A stretch of DNA of 30,924 bases, from contig CAYXFZ010000018.1 in NCBI GenBank assembly GCA_964464385.1, positions 1-30,924 on the forward strand, read 5' to 3'. Position numbers and translations under genes: made by a program. Of the stretch, positions 1 through 7,158 are shown in pieces. Position 1 is the stretch's first letter. The number at the start of each line of letters is the position of its first letter. The stretch comes from CAYXFZ01 sp964464385 (GTDB lineage Bacteria > Planctomycetota > UBA1135). The notes under the pieces were generated by a model. That model was not told the DNA's origin. It did not search any database and saw nothing but the letters and a program-made list of their open reading frames with translations.

Positions 1-9
1 CTTTTGCCA

Positions 10-38
10 TTGACGACAACGGTCGAGGTACCTAAGTT
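10..38 (+). promoter_or_regulatory. Possible sigma70-type promoter for tRNA-Val
   Basis: A TTGACG box at 10-15 is followed after 17 nt by TAAGTT at 33-38, about 20 nt before the tRNA. The -35 box is good and the -10 box matches consensus at only three of six positions. This is a pattern match only; the tRNA could also be read from further upstream. Confidence 0.3.
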
Positions 39-58
39 TTTCCTGAGGATCACTTTCC

Positions 59-135
59 GGGCGCTTAGCTCAGTTGGCTAGAGCACCAGCTCGACAAGCT
101 GGGGGTCACAGGTTCAAGTCCTGTAACGCCCACCA
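59..135 (+). tRNA. tRNA-Val (anticodon GAC)
   Basis: The cloverleaf can be folded by hand. The acceptor strands are 59-65 and 125-131, the D-arm GCTC/GAGC starts at 68, the anticodon stem is CCAGC/GCTGG with loop TCGACAA (anticodon GAC, valine codon GUC), and the T-arm is ACAGG-TTCAAGT-CCTGT. The discriminator A and the CCA end are encoded at 132-135. One acceptor pair, C64 with A126, is a mismatch. It lies upstream of the HtrA-like protease gene on the same strand. Confidence 0.95.
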
Positions 136-183
136 TCCCCCGCCTCCGGCCTGTTTTGCCAAGCGGGTGCCAGCCCGGGCCGT

Positions 184-187
184 AGGA
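184..187 (+). promoter_or_regulatory. Ribosome binding site deciding the start of the HtrA-like gene
   Basis: AGGA at 184-187 lies 8 nt before the ATG at 196 but overlaps the first base of the in-frame ATG at 187. This favours 196 as the real start, which also gives a leader opening directly into its hydrophobic core (MFTLLLLAAP). Confidence 0.55.
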
Positions 188-195
188 TGCAGGCC

Positions 196-1563
196 ATGTT
201 TACCCTACTGCTTCTCGCGGCCCCCTTCGGGGCGCAAGTGGATCCAAAAGAGCTCGCCGATGTGTTGGGCGAGCGTTGGACCCCGGAAGCTCGCGTGTAT
301 GCCACAGCTGGCCCGGCCGTGGTTGGTATTGACTTGACAGCTGAGATCACCCAAAGAAGTTTCTTTGGCCCTGCTTCTCGGAGCCGCATGGAGGTTGGCC
401 AGGGAACCGGGGTGATTATGGATCCCAGCGGCTTGGTGATCACCAATGCGCATGTGGTCGCCCCAGAAATGGCCGGATTGGAATCCAACTCGGTGAAAAT
501 CCAAGTGCACTTCGCGGATGAGTTTGGCGGCCAAACTTACGCCGCCGATCTTTTGAGTTTGGACCGTGAATGGGATCTGGCGCTACTAAAAATTCAAGCC
601 AAAGGTCCGTTTCGTTCCATTCCTTTGGGTAGCAGTGCCGACCTCATCAAAGGGGAACTTGTGATCGCCATTGGCACTCCTTACGGCAATTACCACTCCA
701 TCACATCCGGGATCTTGAGCGGGTTTCACCGAAACATTTCGGTGCGCACCCCCCGCGGGCAAAAAACTTTTTCGGGTTTACTGCAAACCGATGCTGCCAT
801 CAATCCCGGCAATTCAGGGGGGCCACTCCTCAATGCCTTGGGCGAACTCATTGGCATCAACTCCGCCACTTTGCAGGCGGCAGACGGCATCGGGTTTGCC
901 ATCCCGGTGGATCGCGTGTCTGAAATCTTGGGCGAGCGTTTGTTCGACGTGGATCAATCCAGTCGCTTCTGGCTGGGCATGCGTGTCGAAGAAAGGGACG
1001 ACGGTCTGCGCGTAGTTCACGTGCATCCCCGCGGGCCAGCCGGGGAGGCCGGCGTGCGCGAAGGGGATCGGGTCCGGAAAGTTGGGCACAAACCCGTCTC
1101 GCGCCTGCAAGAATACGCTGCCTTGCTGTTGCCCTTGGAAGCCGATCAGACCTTGTCCATTGAAGTGTTGCGCAACGGTCGGCCGCAAGCTGCCCGATTG
1201 CGATTGCGCCCCTCTCGGGATCGCGAGACCGTAGGTCTTCTCGGCTTTGACGGGGATCCCGATTGGTTGCTTTGGAGTCGGGGTGGTTTTCGAGAGCGTT
1301 TGGGGGTCCTTCGCCTGACGGAGGTCTTTGCGGATACGGGCGCCGCCGATTTGGGTTTGGAAGTAGGTGACATTCTGGTGGGCCTTAAGGTTCGCGATGG
1401 GGATGGCGGCTCGGACTGGATCCCTTCCCGGAGCCTCCCCCGCTTGGCGTCCTTGATTCGTGGCCCCGATTTTGTCCGAGAAGAAGAAAACGTTTGGATC
1501 TTGCGGGGTGAGGAAAGTTTTCGGGGCCATTTGACCTTCGATGACCCGAAACTCCAGCCCTAA
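196..1563 (+). CDS. Secreted HtrA/DegP-like serine protease with PDZ region
   Basis: Trypsin-like (family S1C) protease, expected to cleave or hold misfolded proteins outside the cytoplasmic membrane. Counted from the alternative ATG at 187, the catalytic triad is His89 (TNAHVV), Asp130 (DREWDLALLK) and Ser210 (NPGNSGGP), all present, so the enzyme should be active. A PDZ domain follows at about 262-335 (GEAGVREGDRV). A second PDZ-like stretch near 375-400 (GAADLGLEVGDILVGL) is more divergent. The leader MFTLLLLAAPFGAQ is short and has no positive n-region. I chose the start at 196 because AGGA sits 8 nt before it; 187 would add three residues. The gene stands alone behind the tRNA, and the next gene starts 100 bp downstream. 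The class is clear; which of DegP, DegQ or DegS it matches is not, so no symbol is given. Confidence 0.93.
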   Translation: MFTLLLLAAPFGAQVDPKELADVLGERWTPEARVYATAGPAVVGIDLTAEITQRSFFGPASRSRMEVGQGTGVIMDPSGLVITNAHVVAPEMAGLESNSVKIQVHFADEFGGQTYAADLLSLDREWDLALLKIQAKGPFRSIPLGSSADLIKGELVIAIGTPYGNYHSITSGILSGFHRNISVRTPRGQKTFSGLLQTDAAINPGNSGGPLLNALGELIGINSATLQAADGIGFAIPVDRVSEILGERLFDVDQSSRFWLGMRVEERDDGLRVVHVHPRGPAGEAGVREGDRVRKVGHKPVSRLQEYAALLLPLEADQTLSIEVLRNGRPQAARLRLRPSRDRETVGLLGFDGDPDWLLWSRGGFRERLGVLRLTEVFADTGAADLGLEVGDILVGLKVRDGDGGSDWIPSRSLPRLASLIRGPDFVREEENVWILRGEESFRGHLTFDDPKLQP

Positions 1564-1609
1564 GCCTCCATTTTTGGCGCCCGTTCCCGTTTCCTCTGCC
1601 ATGCCTGCA

Positions 1610-1627
1610 GGAATAAAAGGAATAAAA
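1610..1627 (+). repeat. Tandem 9-mer GGAATAAAA x2 upstream of the Asp-box gene
   Basis: Two perfect head-to-tail copies of GGAATAAAA (1610-1618 and 1619-1627) lie in the 100-bp intergenic region 1564-1663. The second copy places AGGA 5 nt before an ATG at 1627. That ATG opens a 74-codon Arg/Pro-rich frame ending at 1851 which overlaps the next gene out of frame. It may be an upstream initiation site, an A/T-rich promoter element or chance. A run of eight T follows at 1641-1648. Confidence 0.4.
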
Positions 1628-1663
1628 TGCTCCCAAGACCTTTTTTTTGTGGGAAAATGATGC

Positions 1664-3364
1664 ATGCTTGCTTTCGCCTTAGCCGTCCTCCCTGCCTGGA
1701 ATCCGCCTCAAAACCCTCGCCACCAACAAGGTGGAAGGGAACCGTGGCATTTGGACGAAAATGGGACCGGATCCGCGGCCGGAATGTCGGTCGCAACTGC
1801 CGGCGATGTGGCCGTCGTGGCGTGGGTGGAAAATGGCGGCTTGGCCCCTGAGGTCCGTTTTGCATTGAGCCTGGATGCCGGACTTACCTACACCGACCCC
1901 CAGCGAGTCGATGGCGACAATTCTGGCGCTTCCAAGACCGTCACGGATGCTTCCATTCTTCTTTTTAATCAGGATGTTCATCTCTTTTGGCTGGATACCC
2001 GGTCTGGCTCTTCCGAGCTCTACCACCGCGCATCCCGGGATTTGGGATTGACTTGGGGAGCCGAACAAACCCTGGACCCCGGAGGCGCCCGCTCGGTGGA
2101 GGATTGGCGAGCCCAAGTTTCATTCCTGGGAAACCGGGTGGTTGTGTTGGCGCAAGTTTCCCAAGAGCAGTGGGCGGATGGCATCGTGGCGATTCGTTCC
2201 AACGATTTTGGCCTCACGTTCCTGGCCGTAGATGTGGCCAACGGCTCTGCCATTTCAGGAATGGATTTGGTCCGCGATAACGCTGGCCCTTCCCCCATCC
2301 TCACTTTAGTTTGGTTGGATGATGCAGGGAGTCCTGGCGTGTTGCATCCCTTTCTGCGTTCGAGCGGCGATTTTGGCATGACTTGGGGAGCACCTCGGTC
2401 CTTGGGCGGATCCCCGGCCGTGGCTGGCAAGGTCTCGGTGGCTTCCAACAGGGCCGACCTCCTTGTGACTTGGGCCGGCACTTCGGCAACTACCGGCTTG
2501 ATCGAGAGCATGGCCCTCCTGTCGCGCGATGGTGGTCTTACTTGGAATTCCGAAATGGAGGTTTCGAACGCATCCGGCTCCACCCAAGGGGCCACGAGGC
2601 CGGACGCTTTGATCCACCGTGGCTCGCTGTATGTGACTTGGACTGACGATCGCAGCGGCACTTCGGATCTATACTTGGCAACTTCTCCGGATTTCGGGAC
2701 CAGTTGGAGCGAACAAATGTTGGGTTCGGGTTGGAATCCAGAATTGATCGGGCTGGACACATCGCAATTCATCGCCATCCTTTACGAAGACTTGGCCGGC
2801 CCTCGAGGGGTCTTCTCGCGAGATTCCGGCGCGGAATTCACGAATCCCTTCTCCATGCACGAAGACGATCCAGGGCCGGCCATTGCGGTCAGCAGTCGTT
2901 TTGACCCCATGAATGAAAACTTCCTCGTGGCATGGGTGCAGATCGAAGGAACTGAGTTTCACGCTCTTGCCGGCGGTTTTCGTGGCCAAAAAACGGCGGT
3001 CGGCGGGGACAAGGTCCCGGGTGGCCGAATTCAAGTCTTGATGGTCGAATTCCCAATCGATCAAGCCGGCTGGCAATACCAAGTATTGGTTTCCTCAGCC
3101 TTGGGCCTGACGCCCCTGCCGGCTGGCGATCCACGCTCCATCGGCTTGCTCCAGGATTTTCTGTTTCTCGCAAGCGTGAACTATCCGAGACTGCGCGGGG
3201 TTTTGGATGCCGAAGCCGAAGCAACTACGCCTTTCTTTACCGTGCCTCGCGCCCTCCCCGTCGGCACAACCATCTTTTTTGGCAGTATCAGTTTCCAAGA
3301 CAACCCGGCTGGATCTGGTCTGGTGTTTGGCTCTGTAACGGACGGTCAGCCCGTTACCTTTTAA
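1664..3364 (+). CDS. Secreted Asp-box (BNR) beta-propeller, sialidase-like protein
   Basis: 566-residue exported protein built from Asp-box repeats (SxDxGxTW), the motif of sialidase/BNR propellers. Boxes occur at residues 69, 124, 179, 234, 287, 341 and 385 (for example SLDAGLTY, SRDLGLTW, SGDFGMTW, SPDFGTSW), almost exactly one per 55 residues. Several boxes are preceded by a W-x-D-x-R-S-G-x-x-x-L-Y strand, so each repeat is one blade. I do not see a sialidase arginine triad, so glycosidase activity should not be assumed; binding of glycans or proteins is as likely. The last 100 or so residues (from about 460) form a separate domain of the type often seen at the C-terminus of planctomycete exported proteins. 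The leader MLAFALAVLPA is short. The start at 1664 is the only ATG after an in-frame stop at 1658; GGGA at 1651-1654 could serve as a weak ribosome site. Confidence 0.85.
   Translation: MLAFALAVLPAWNPPQNPRHQQGGREPWHLDENGTGSAAGMSVATAGDVAVVAWVENGGLAPEVRFALSLDAGLTYTDPQRVDGDNSGASKTVTDASILLFNQDVHLFWLDTRSGSSELYHRASRDLGLTWGAEQTLDPGGARSVEDWRAQVSFLGNRVVVLAQVSQEQWADGIVAIRSNDFGLTFLAVDVANGSAISGMDLVRDNAGPSPILTLVWLDDAGSPGVLHPFLRSSGDFGMTWGAPRSLGGSPAVAGKVSVASNRADLLVTWAGTSATTGLIESMALLSRDGGLTWNSEMEVSNASGSTQGATRPDALIHRGSLYVTWTDDRSGTSDLYLATSPDFGTSWSEQMLGSGWNPELIGLDTSQFIAILYEDLAGPRGVFSRDSGAEFTNPFSMHEDDPGPAIAVSSRFDPMNENFLVAWVQIEGTEFHALAGGFRGQKTAVGGDKVPGGRIQVLMVEFPIDQAGWQYQVLVSSALGLTPLPAGDPRSIGLLQDFLFLASVNYPRLRGVLDAEAEATTPFFTVPRALPVGTTIFFGSISFQDNPAGSGLVFGSVTDGQPVTF
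3335..3362 (+). terminator. Hairpin with short T-run at the end of the Asp-box gene
   Basis: GTAACGG (3335-3341) pairs with CCGTTAC (3351-3357) across a 9-nt loop and is followed by CTTTT. It lies within the last codons of the Asp-box gene, 8 bp before the convergent epimerase gene ends. Seven perfect pairs and four T make it a moderate intrinsic terminator for the plus strand only. Confidence 0.5.
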
Positions 3365-3369
3365 ACGGA

Positions 3370-4353
3370 CTAGGAAGGCGATTTTTTGGAGAGCCACTCG
3401 GCGTAAAGCCGAAGGCCATCCGCCACCAAAGTGCACGGCTGGAAATTCAGTTCGTTGCGCGCCTTGGAAATGTCGGCAAAGGTAATCGTGACATCGCCGG
3501 GCTGCAAGGACTGTTGGTCAATTTTGGGCTCGATCCCCAAGGCATCCCCCAACAGGCGAATGAGGTCAGCCAAGGACGTCGTTTGCGCTTCACCCAAATT
3601 GTAGATCTCGTAACCCGAACAGCGTTCCATGGCTCGAATCACGCCATCCACAATGTCGTCAATGTAGGTATAGTCGCGGGCGGTGGAACCGTCGCCAAAC
3701 ATGGGGATTGCCCTCCCTTCTTGCATGAGGCGAGCAAATTTTGCGATCGCCATTTCGGGACGCTGGCGTGGGCCATACACGGTAAAAAACCGCAAACCCG
3801 TCATGGGAATGCCGTAGAGGTGATGGTAAGTGTGGCAAAGGACCTCCCCAGCCTTCTTACTGGCGGCGTATGGAGAAACTGGGCGAGAGTTTTCATCAGC
3901 CTCGGCAAAGGGTGTTTGGGTCAGTCCCCCATAGACGCTGGAAGAGGAGGCGAAAACGAATCGTAAGGAAGTGTCCTGGGCGCGAATCGCGTCCAAGAGA
4001 GAAAGCGTTCCCTGCACGTTGACGTCAAAGTACAGGGCCGGATCTGCCAAGGAAGGGCGAACACCGGCCCGAGCAGCCAAGTGCACCATGACATCAAAAT
4101 TGCCCTCGGCGACCAAGGAAGCCATGGCATTTCGATCCCGAATGTCAGTAAGCTGAAATTGAAAGTTGGGATTGGTCAACGCAACCTCTAGATTGGCTCG
4201 CTTGATGGTCGGCTCGTAAAAATCATCCAAGCAGTCCACGCCGACGACTTGGGCTCCCGAGGCGAGACAACGGTCCACCAGATGCGAACCGATGAAACCG
4301 GCTGCACCGGTAATGAGAACACGGGAGAACGGTTGCGCGGGAGTCGGTTTCAT
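3370..4353 (-). CDS. UDP-glucuronate 4-epimerase (SDR family)
   Basis: Extended short-chain dehydrogenase that should interconvert UDP-glucuronate and UDP-galacturonate in the cytoplasm, feeding surface polysaccharide. The 327 residues match family length. The NAD-binding motif GAAGFIGSH is at 16-24, the active-site Ser/Thr region is FASSSSVYG at 134-142, and the catalytic pair is Tyr162/Lys166 (YAASK). The stretch RFFTVYGPRQRPEMAI is characteristic of UDP-GlcA 4-epimerases rather than GalE. It is the last gene of the moaC-accBC-uxs-glmS operon; its ATG overlaps the glmS stop by 4 bp (ATGA, 4350-4353). The substrate assignment rests on that motif and on the UDP-GlcA-using neighbour; a UDP-GlcNAc or UDP-Glc epimerase is less likely. 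Confidence 0.88.
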   Translation of the reverse strand: MKPTPAQPFSRVLITGAAGFIGSHLVDRCLASGAQVVGVDCLDDFYEPTIKRANLEVALTNPNFQFQLTDIRDRNAMASLVAEGNFDVMVHLAARAGVRPSLADPALYFDVNVQGTLSLLDAIRAQDTSLRFVFASSSSVYGGLTQTPFAEADENSRPVSPYAASKKAGEVLCHTYHHLYGIPMTGLRFFTVYGPRQRPEMAIAKFARLMQEGRAIPMFGDGSTARDYTYIDDIVDGVIRAMERCSGYEIYNLGEAQTTSLADLIRLLGDALGIEPKIDQQSLQPGDVTITFADISKARNELNFQPCTLVADGLRLYAEWLSKKSPS

Positions 4354-6203
4354 TCGACGGTGACGGACTTGGCCAAATTGCGGGGCTGATCGATGTCCCG
4401 ATCCAAAAACAAGGCCACTTCATAGGAAAGTTGTTGGAGTGGGATTACATTGACCAAAGGAGAAAGGTATTCCGGCACTTCAGGAACTGGGAGAACGTGC
4501 TCAGCCAGCTCGGCGACGCGGGTATCCGTGGCGCTGGCGACGGCAATCACCACTCCCCCCCTGGCCCGAACTTCCTCCATGTTGGAAATCATTTTTTCAC
4601 GAGTGCGGCCGGCCGTTGCCACGGCTACCACGGGAAACCCGTCGTCAATGAGGGCAATGGGGCCATGCTTCATCTCCCCCGCCGGGTAACCTTCGGCGTG
4701 CAAGTATGAAATTTCCTTCAACTTGAGGGCACCTTCCAAGGCAATGGGGTGATTGAAGCCCCGACCAAGAAAGAGGCAAGAGGATTTTTTGGCGAGAGTC
4801 CGAGCGGCATTCCGGCATGCGTTTCGAGCGCTTGTTTGAAACAATGGATCCAACAAGGGAGGCAAGGAACGCAAGTCATGCAGGAGATCGTGTCCGGCCG
4901 CAACATCCAAGACCCCGCGAGCCCTCCCAACTCGCACGGCCAAAAGGTAGAGAGCAGTGAGCTGGCCGAAGAAAGCCTTCGTGGAGGCTACTCCCACCTC
5001 GGGACCGCAATGGGTCAAGATGGAATGGTCGGCCTCACGATGCAGGGTGGACCCCCGCACATTGCAAATACCCAGGACCTTGCCGCCCCGGGATTGAACT
5101 TCGCGGGCAGCCCGTAAACTGTCGGCAGTTTCTCCGGATTGAGAAATCACCACCGCCAAGGCGTCTTCTTCCGGCAGCTTGGGGCTATAAAGAAATTCGC
5201 TGGCGTTGAGAGTGTCGCCCGGGAGTTGGGCCAGCTCTTCCAGGAACAATTTGCCCAACATGGCCGAGTGAAAACTGGTGCCCATGGCCAGAAAGCGCAA
5301 CCGAGTCAAAGATTGCAATTCTTCATTGCCGAGGCCAAAGGCGGGCTCGAATTGCACGTCTCCTTCTTCATCGAGCAATCGATCTAGGGCCGTGCGGGCC
5401 AACACGTCGGGCTGTTCTTCAATTTCCTTCAGCATGAAGTGGGGATAGCCACCCTTTTCGGCTTCTTCCGGAGTCCAATCGCAAGTTTCTATGGGTCGCT
5501 CCAACGAGTTGCCATAAGAATCAAACAAAGCGATTTCCCCAGCTCGAAGCAGCGCAGTTTCCCCATTTTCCAAAACCAGGAAATCACGGGTCAAACCCAG
5601 AAGGGCAGGCATATCCGAGGCGGCGCAGGCCAACCCCTCACCCAGCCCCAACACGAGCGGGGAATCTTGGCGGGCGGCGATCAGTTGATCCGGGTGAGCC
5701 CGCGAGGCCACAACGAGGGCAAAGGCGCCCTGCACTTCGGTGAGGGCCTGGCAGACCGTAGCATGAAGATCCTGGTCGCAGCCCTCTAGGTGGGATGCAA
5801 TCAAATGGGCGAGGACTTCACTGTCTGTCTCAGAACTGAATCGGTGGCCTTGTTCGGCGAGGGAGGTACGCAATTCTGCGTAATTTTCAATGATGCCGTT
5901 GTGCGCCAACACGATGCGATCCAAATGGTCCCGGTGCGGGTGGGCGTTGTGGTCACCGGGGGCCCCATGCGTGGCCCAACGGGTGTGCGCCAATACCAGA
6001 GAAGAGGGAGGCAATGGATCTGCCTCCAGGGCCATTTCCAAGTTGGCGATTTTGCCAGTGCGACGCCGAACCTGAATGGAATCGTTGACCAGGACGGCTA
6101 GGCCAGCCGAGTCGTAACCGCGATATTCCAGGGTTTTCAGCCCAGCCAGAACCTCAGGCAGGATGTCTCCTTGGGTGCAAATGGCGGCAACGATTCCGCA
6201 CAT
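4350..6203 (-). CDS. glmS: Glutamine--fructose-6-phosphate aminotransferase (isomerizing)
   Basis: Makes glucosamine-6-phosphate from fructose-6-phosphate and glutamine, the first step towards UDP-GlcNAc for peptidoglycan and LPS. The 617 residues are the usual length. The protein opens with MCGIVA, so Cys2 becomes the N-terminal nucleophile of the class II glutaminase domain (1 to about 215; LEYRGYDSAG present). Two SIS sugar-isomerase domains follow at about 290-420 (GTSFHSA, SQSGETADS) and 455-600 (GRGFNHPIALEGALKLKE, GEMKHGPIAL). The C-terminus NLAKSVTVE is canonical. It starts 6 nt after the UDP-xylose synthase stop, which leaves no room for a glmS ribozyme, so regulation would be at the operon level. 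Confidence 0.98.
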   Translation of the reverse strand: MCGIVAAICTQGDILPEVLAGLKTLEYRGYDSAGLAVLVNDSIQVRRRTGKIANLEMALEADPLPPSSLVLAHTRWATHGAPGDHNAHPHRDHLDRIVLAHNGIIENYAELRTSLAEQGHRFSSETDSEVLAHLIASHLEGCDQDLHATVCQALTEVQGAFALVVASRAHPDQLIAARQDSPLVLGLGEGLACAASDMPALLGLTRDFLVLENGETALLRAGEIALFDSYGNSLERPIETCDWTPEEAEKGGYPHFMLKEIEEQPDVLARTALDRLLDEEGDVQFEPAFGLGNEELQSLTRLRFLAMGTSFHSAMLGKLFLEELAQLPGDTLNASEFLYSPKLPEEDALAVVISQSGETADSLRAAREVQSRGGKVLGICNVRGSTLHREADHSILTHCGPEVGVASTKAFFGQLTALYLLAVRVGRARGVLDVAAGHDLLHDLRSLPPLLDPLFQTSARNACRNAARTLAKKSSCLFLGRGFNHPIALEGALKLKEISYLHAEGYPAGEMKHGPIALIDDGFPVVAVATAGRTREKMISNMEEVRARGGVVIAVASATDTRVAELAEHVLPVPEVPEYLSPLVNVIPLQQLSYEVALFLDRDIDQPRNLAKSVTVE

Positions 6204-6209
6204 GATGAA

Positions 6210-7157
6210 TCAGGAAGGAGCGCCTGCCACCCGCTCTTTAAAGTAAGGAACGGTCTTTTGCAAGCCTTCCTCCAGAGAAACTTGCGGCTCCCAACCAAGC
6301 AGGGACTTGGCCTTGGTGATGTCAGGTCGACGAACTTTTGGGTCGTCTTCGGGCAAGGGTTGAAAGATGATTTCCCGATCGACTCCAAGGGCCTCCTGAA
6401 CGTGTTGGGCAAATTCAAGAATGGTCATCTCGCGCGGGTTGCCAATATTGACGGGAAAGATTTCTTCCGAATTCATGAGACGGACACAGCCCTCAAGGAG
6501 ATCGTCTACAAAACAAAAGGATCGGGTTTGGCTGCCGTCCCCAAAGACGGTCAGGGCCTCGCCACGCAATGCTTGGGACAAAAATGCGGGCAAGACGCGA
6601 CCATCTTGCAGACGCATTCGGGTCCCGTAGGTATTAAAAATGCGCATCAGGCGAGTTTCCACCCCATGGTGCCGGTGGTAAGCCACGGTGAGGGCCTCAG
6701 CGAACCGTTTGGCCTCGTCGTAGCAACCCCGCGGGCCCAGACGATTGACGTTGCCCCAGTAAGACTCGGGTGGCGCATGCACCAGAGGGTCGCCATAACA
6801 TTCGGAAGTGCTGGCCAAGAGAAAACGGGAACTCTTGTTGAGGGCCAAGCCAAGACAATTGTGGGTGCCCAAGGCCCCGACCTTCATGGTTTGAATCGGA
6901 ATCTGAAGATAATCAATGGGCGAGGCTGGAGAAGCAAAGTGATAGATATAGTCCAGGTCGCCTTCCAGGGCGATGTACTCGGAAACATCTTGGCGTAAAA
7001 ATGAAAAGGTGTCGTGGTCTTGGAGGTGAGCGAGGTTGCGCTCGTCCCCGGTGACCAAATTGTCCATGCCGACGACCGTATGGCCCAAACCGAGTAATTT
7101 GTCGCAGAGATGGGAACCCAAAAAACCGGCAGCGCCGGTGACCAAGGTGCGGGGCAT
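6210..7157 (-). CDS. UDP-glucuronate decarboxylase (UDP-xylose synthase)
   Basis: SDR enzyme converting UDP-glucuronate to UDP-xylose and CO2 with bound NAD. 315 residues, a soluble form without a membrane anchor. Hallmarks of the UXS subgroup are clear: GAAGFLGSH (8-16), HFASPASPIDY (73-83), TSECYGDP, WGNVN followed by GPRGCYDEAKR with Tyr146/Lys150, and RIFNTYGTRM. It starts 1 nt after the accC stop (TGA-C-ATG), so it is translationally coupled. The operon also holds a UDP-GlcA 4-epimerase, so both main fates of UDP-GlcA are encoded together; no UDP-glucose dehydrogenase is in the window. Confidence 0.93.
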   Translation of the reverse strand: MPRTLVTGAAGFLGSHLCDKLLGLGHTVVGMDNLVTGDERNLAHLQDHDTFSFLRQDVSEYIALEGDLDYIYHFASPASPIDYLQIPIQTMKVGALGTHNCLGLALNKSSRFLLASTSECYGDPLVHAPPESYWGNVNRLGPRGCYDEAKRFAEALTVAYHRHHGVETRLMRIFNTYGTRMRLQDGRVLPAFLSQALRGEALTVFGDGSQTRSFCFVDDLLEGCVRLMNSEEIFPVNIGNPREMTILEFAQHVQEALGVDREIIFQPLPEDDPKVRRPDITKAKSLLGWEPQVSLEEGLQKTVPYFKERVAGAPS

Positions 7158-7158
7158 G

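Noticed and set aside
1627..1664. Programmed frameshift at the T8 run joining ATG 1627 to the Asp-box frame
   Set aside because: After the T run the Asp-box frame meets a TGA at 1658-1660 before ATG 1664, so a slip would not produce the longer protein.
3514..3966. 150-codon open frame antisense to the UDP-glucuronate 4-epimerase gene
   Set aside because: Shadow frame of a conserved gene; it starts inside it and shows no ribosome site or motifs.
6204..6209. glmS ribozyme upstream of glmS
   Set aside because: Only 6 nt separate glmS from the upstream gene, and the upstream coding sequence shows no need for one; nothing like the ribozyme core was seen.
6171..6998. 275-codon open frame on the plus strand opposite the UDP-xylose synthase gene
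   Set aside because: Fully antisense to a well-conserved gene, with no motif or leader; it follows from the codon bias of the opposite strand.
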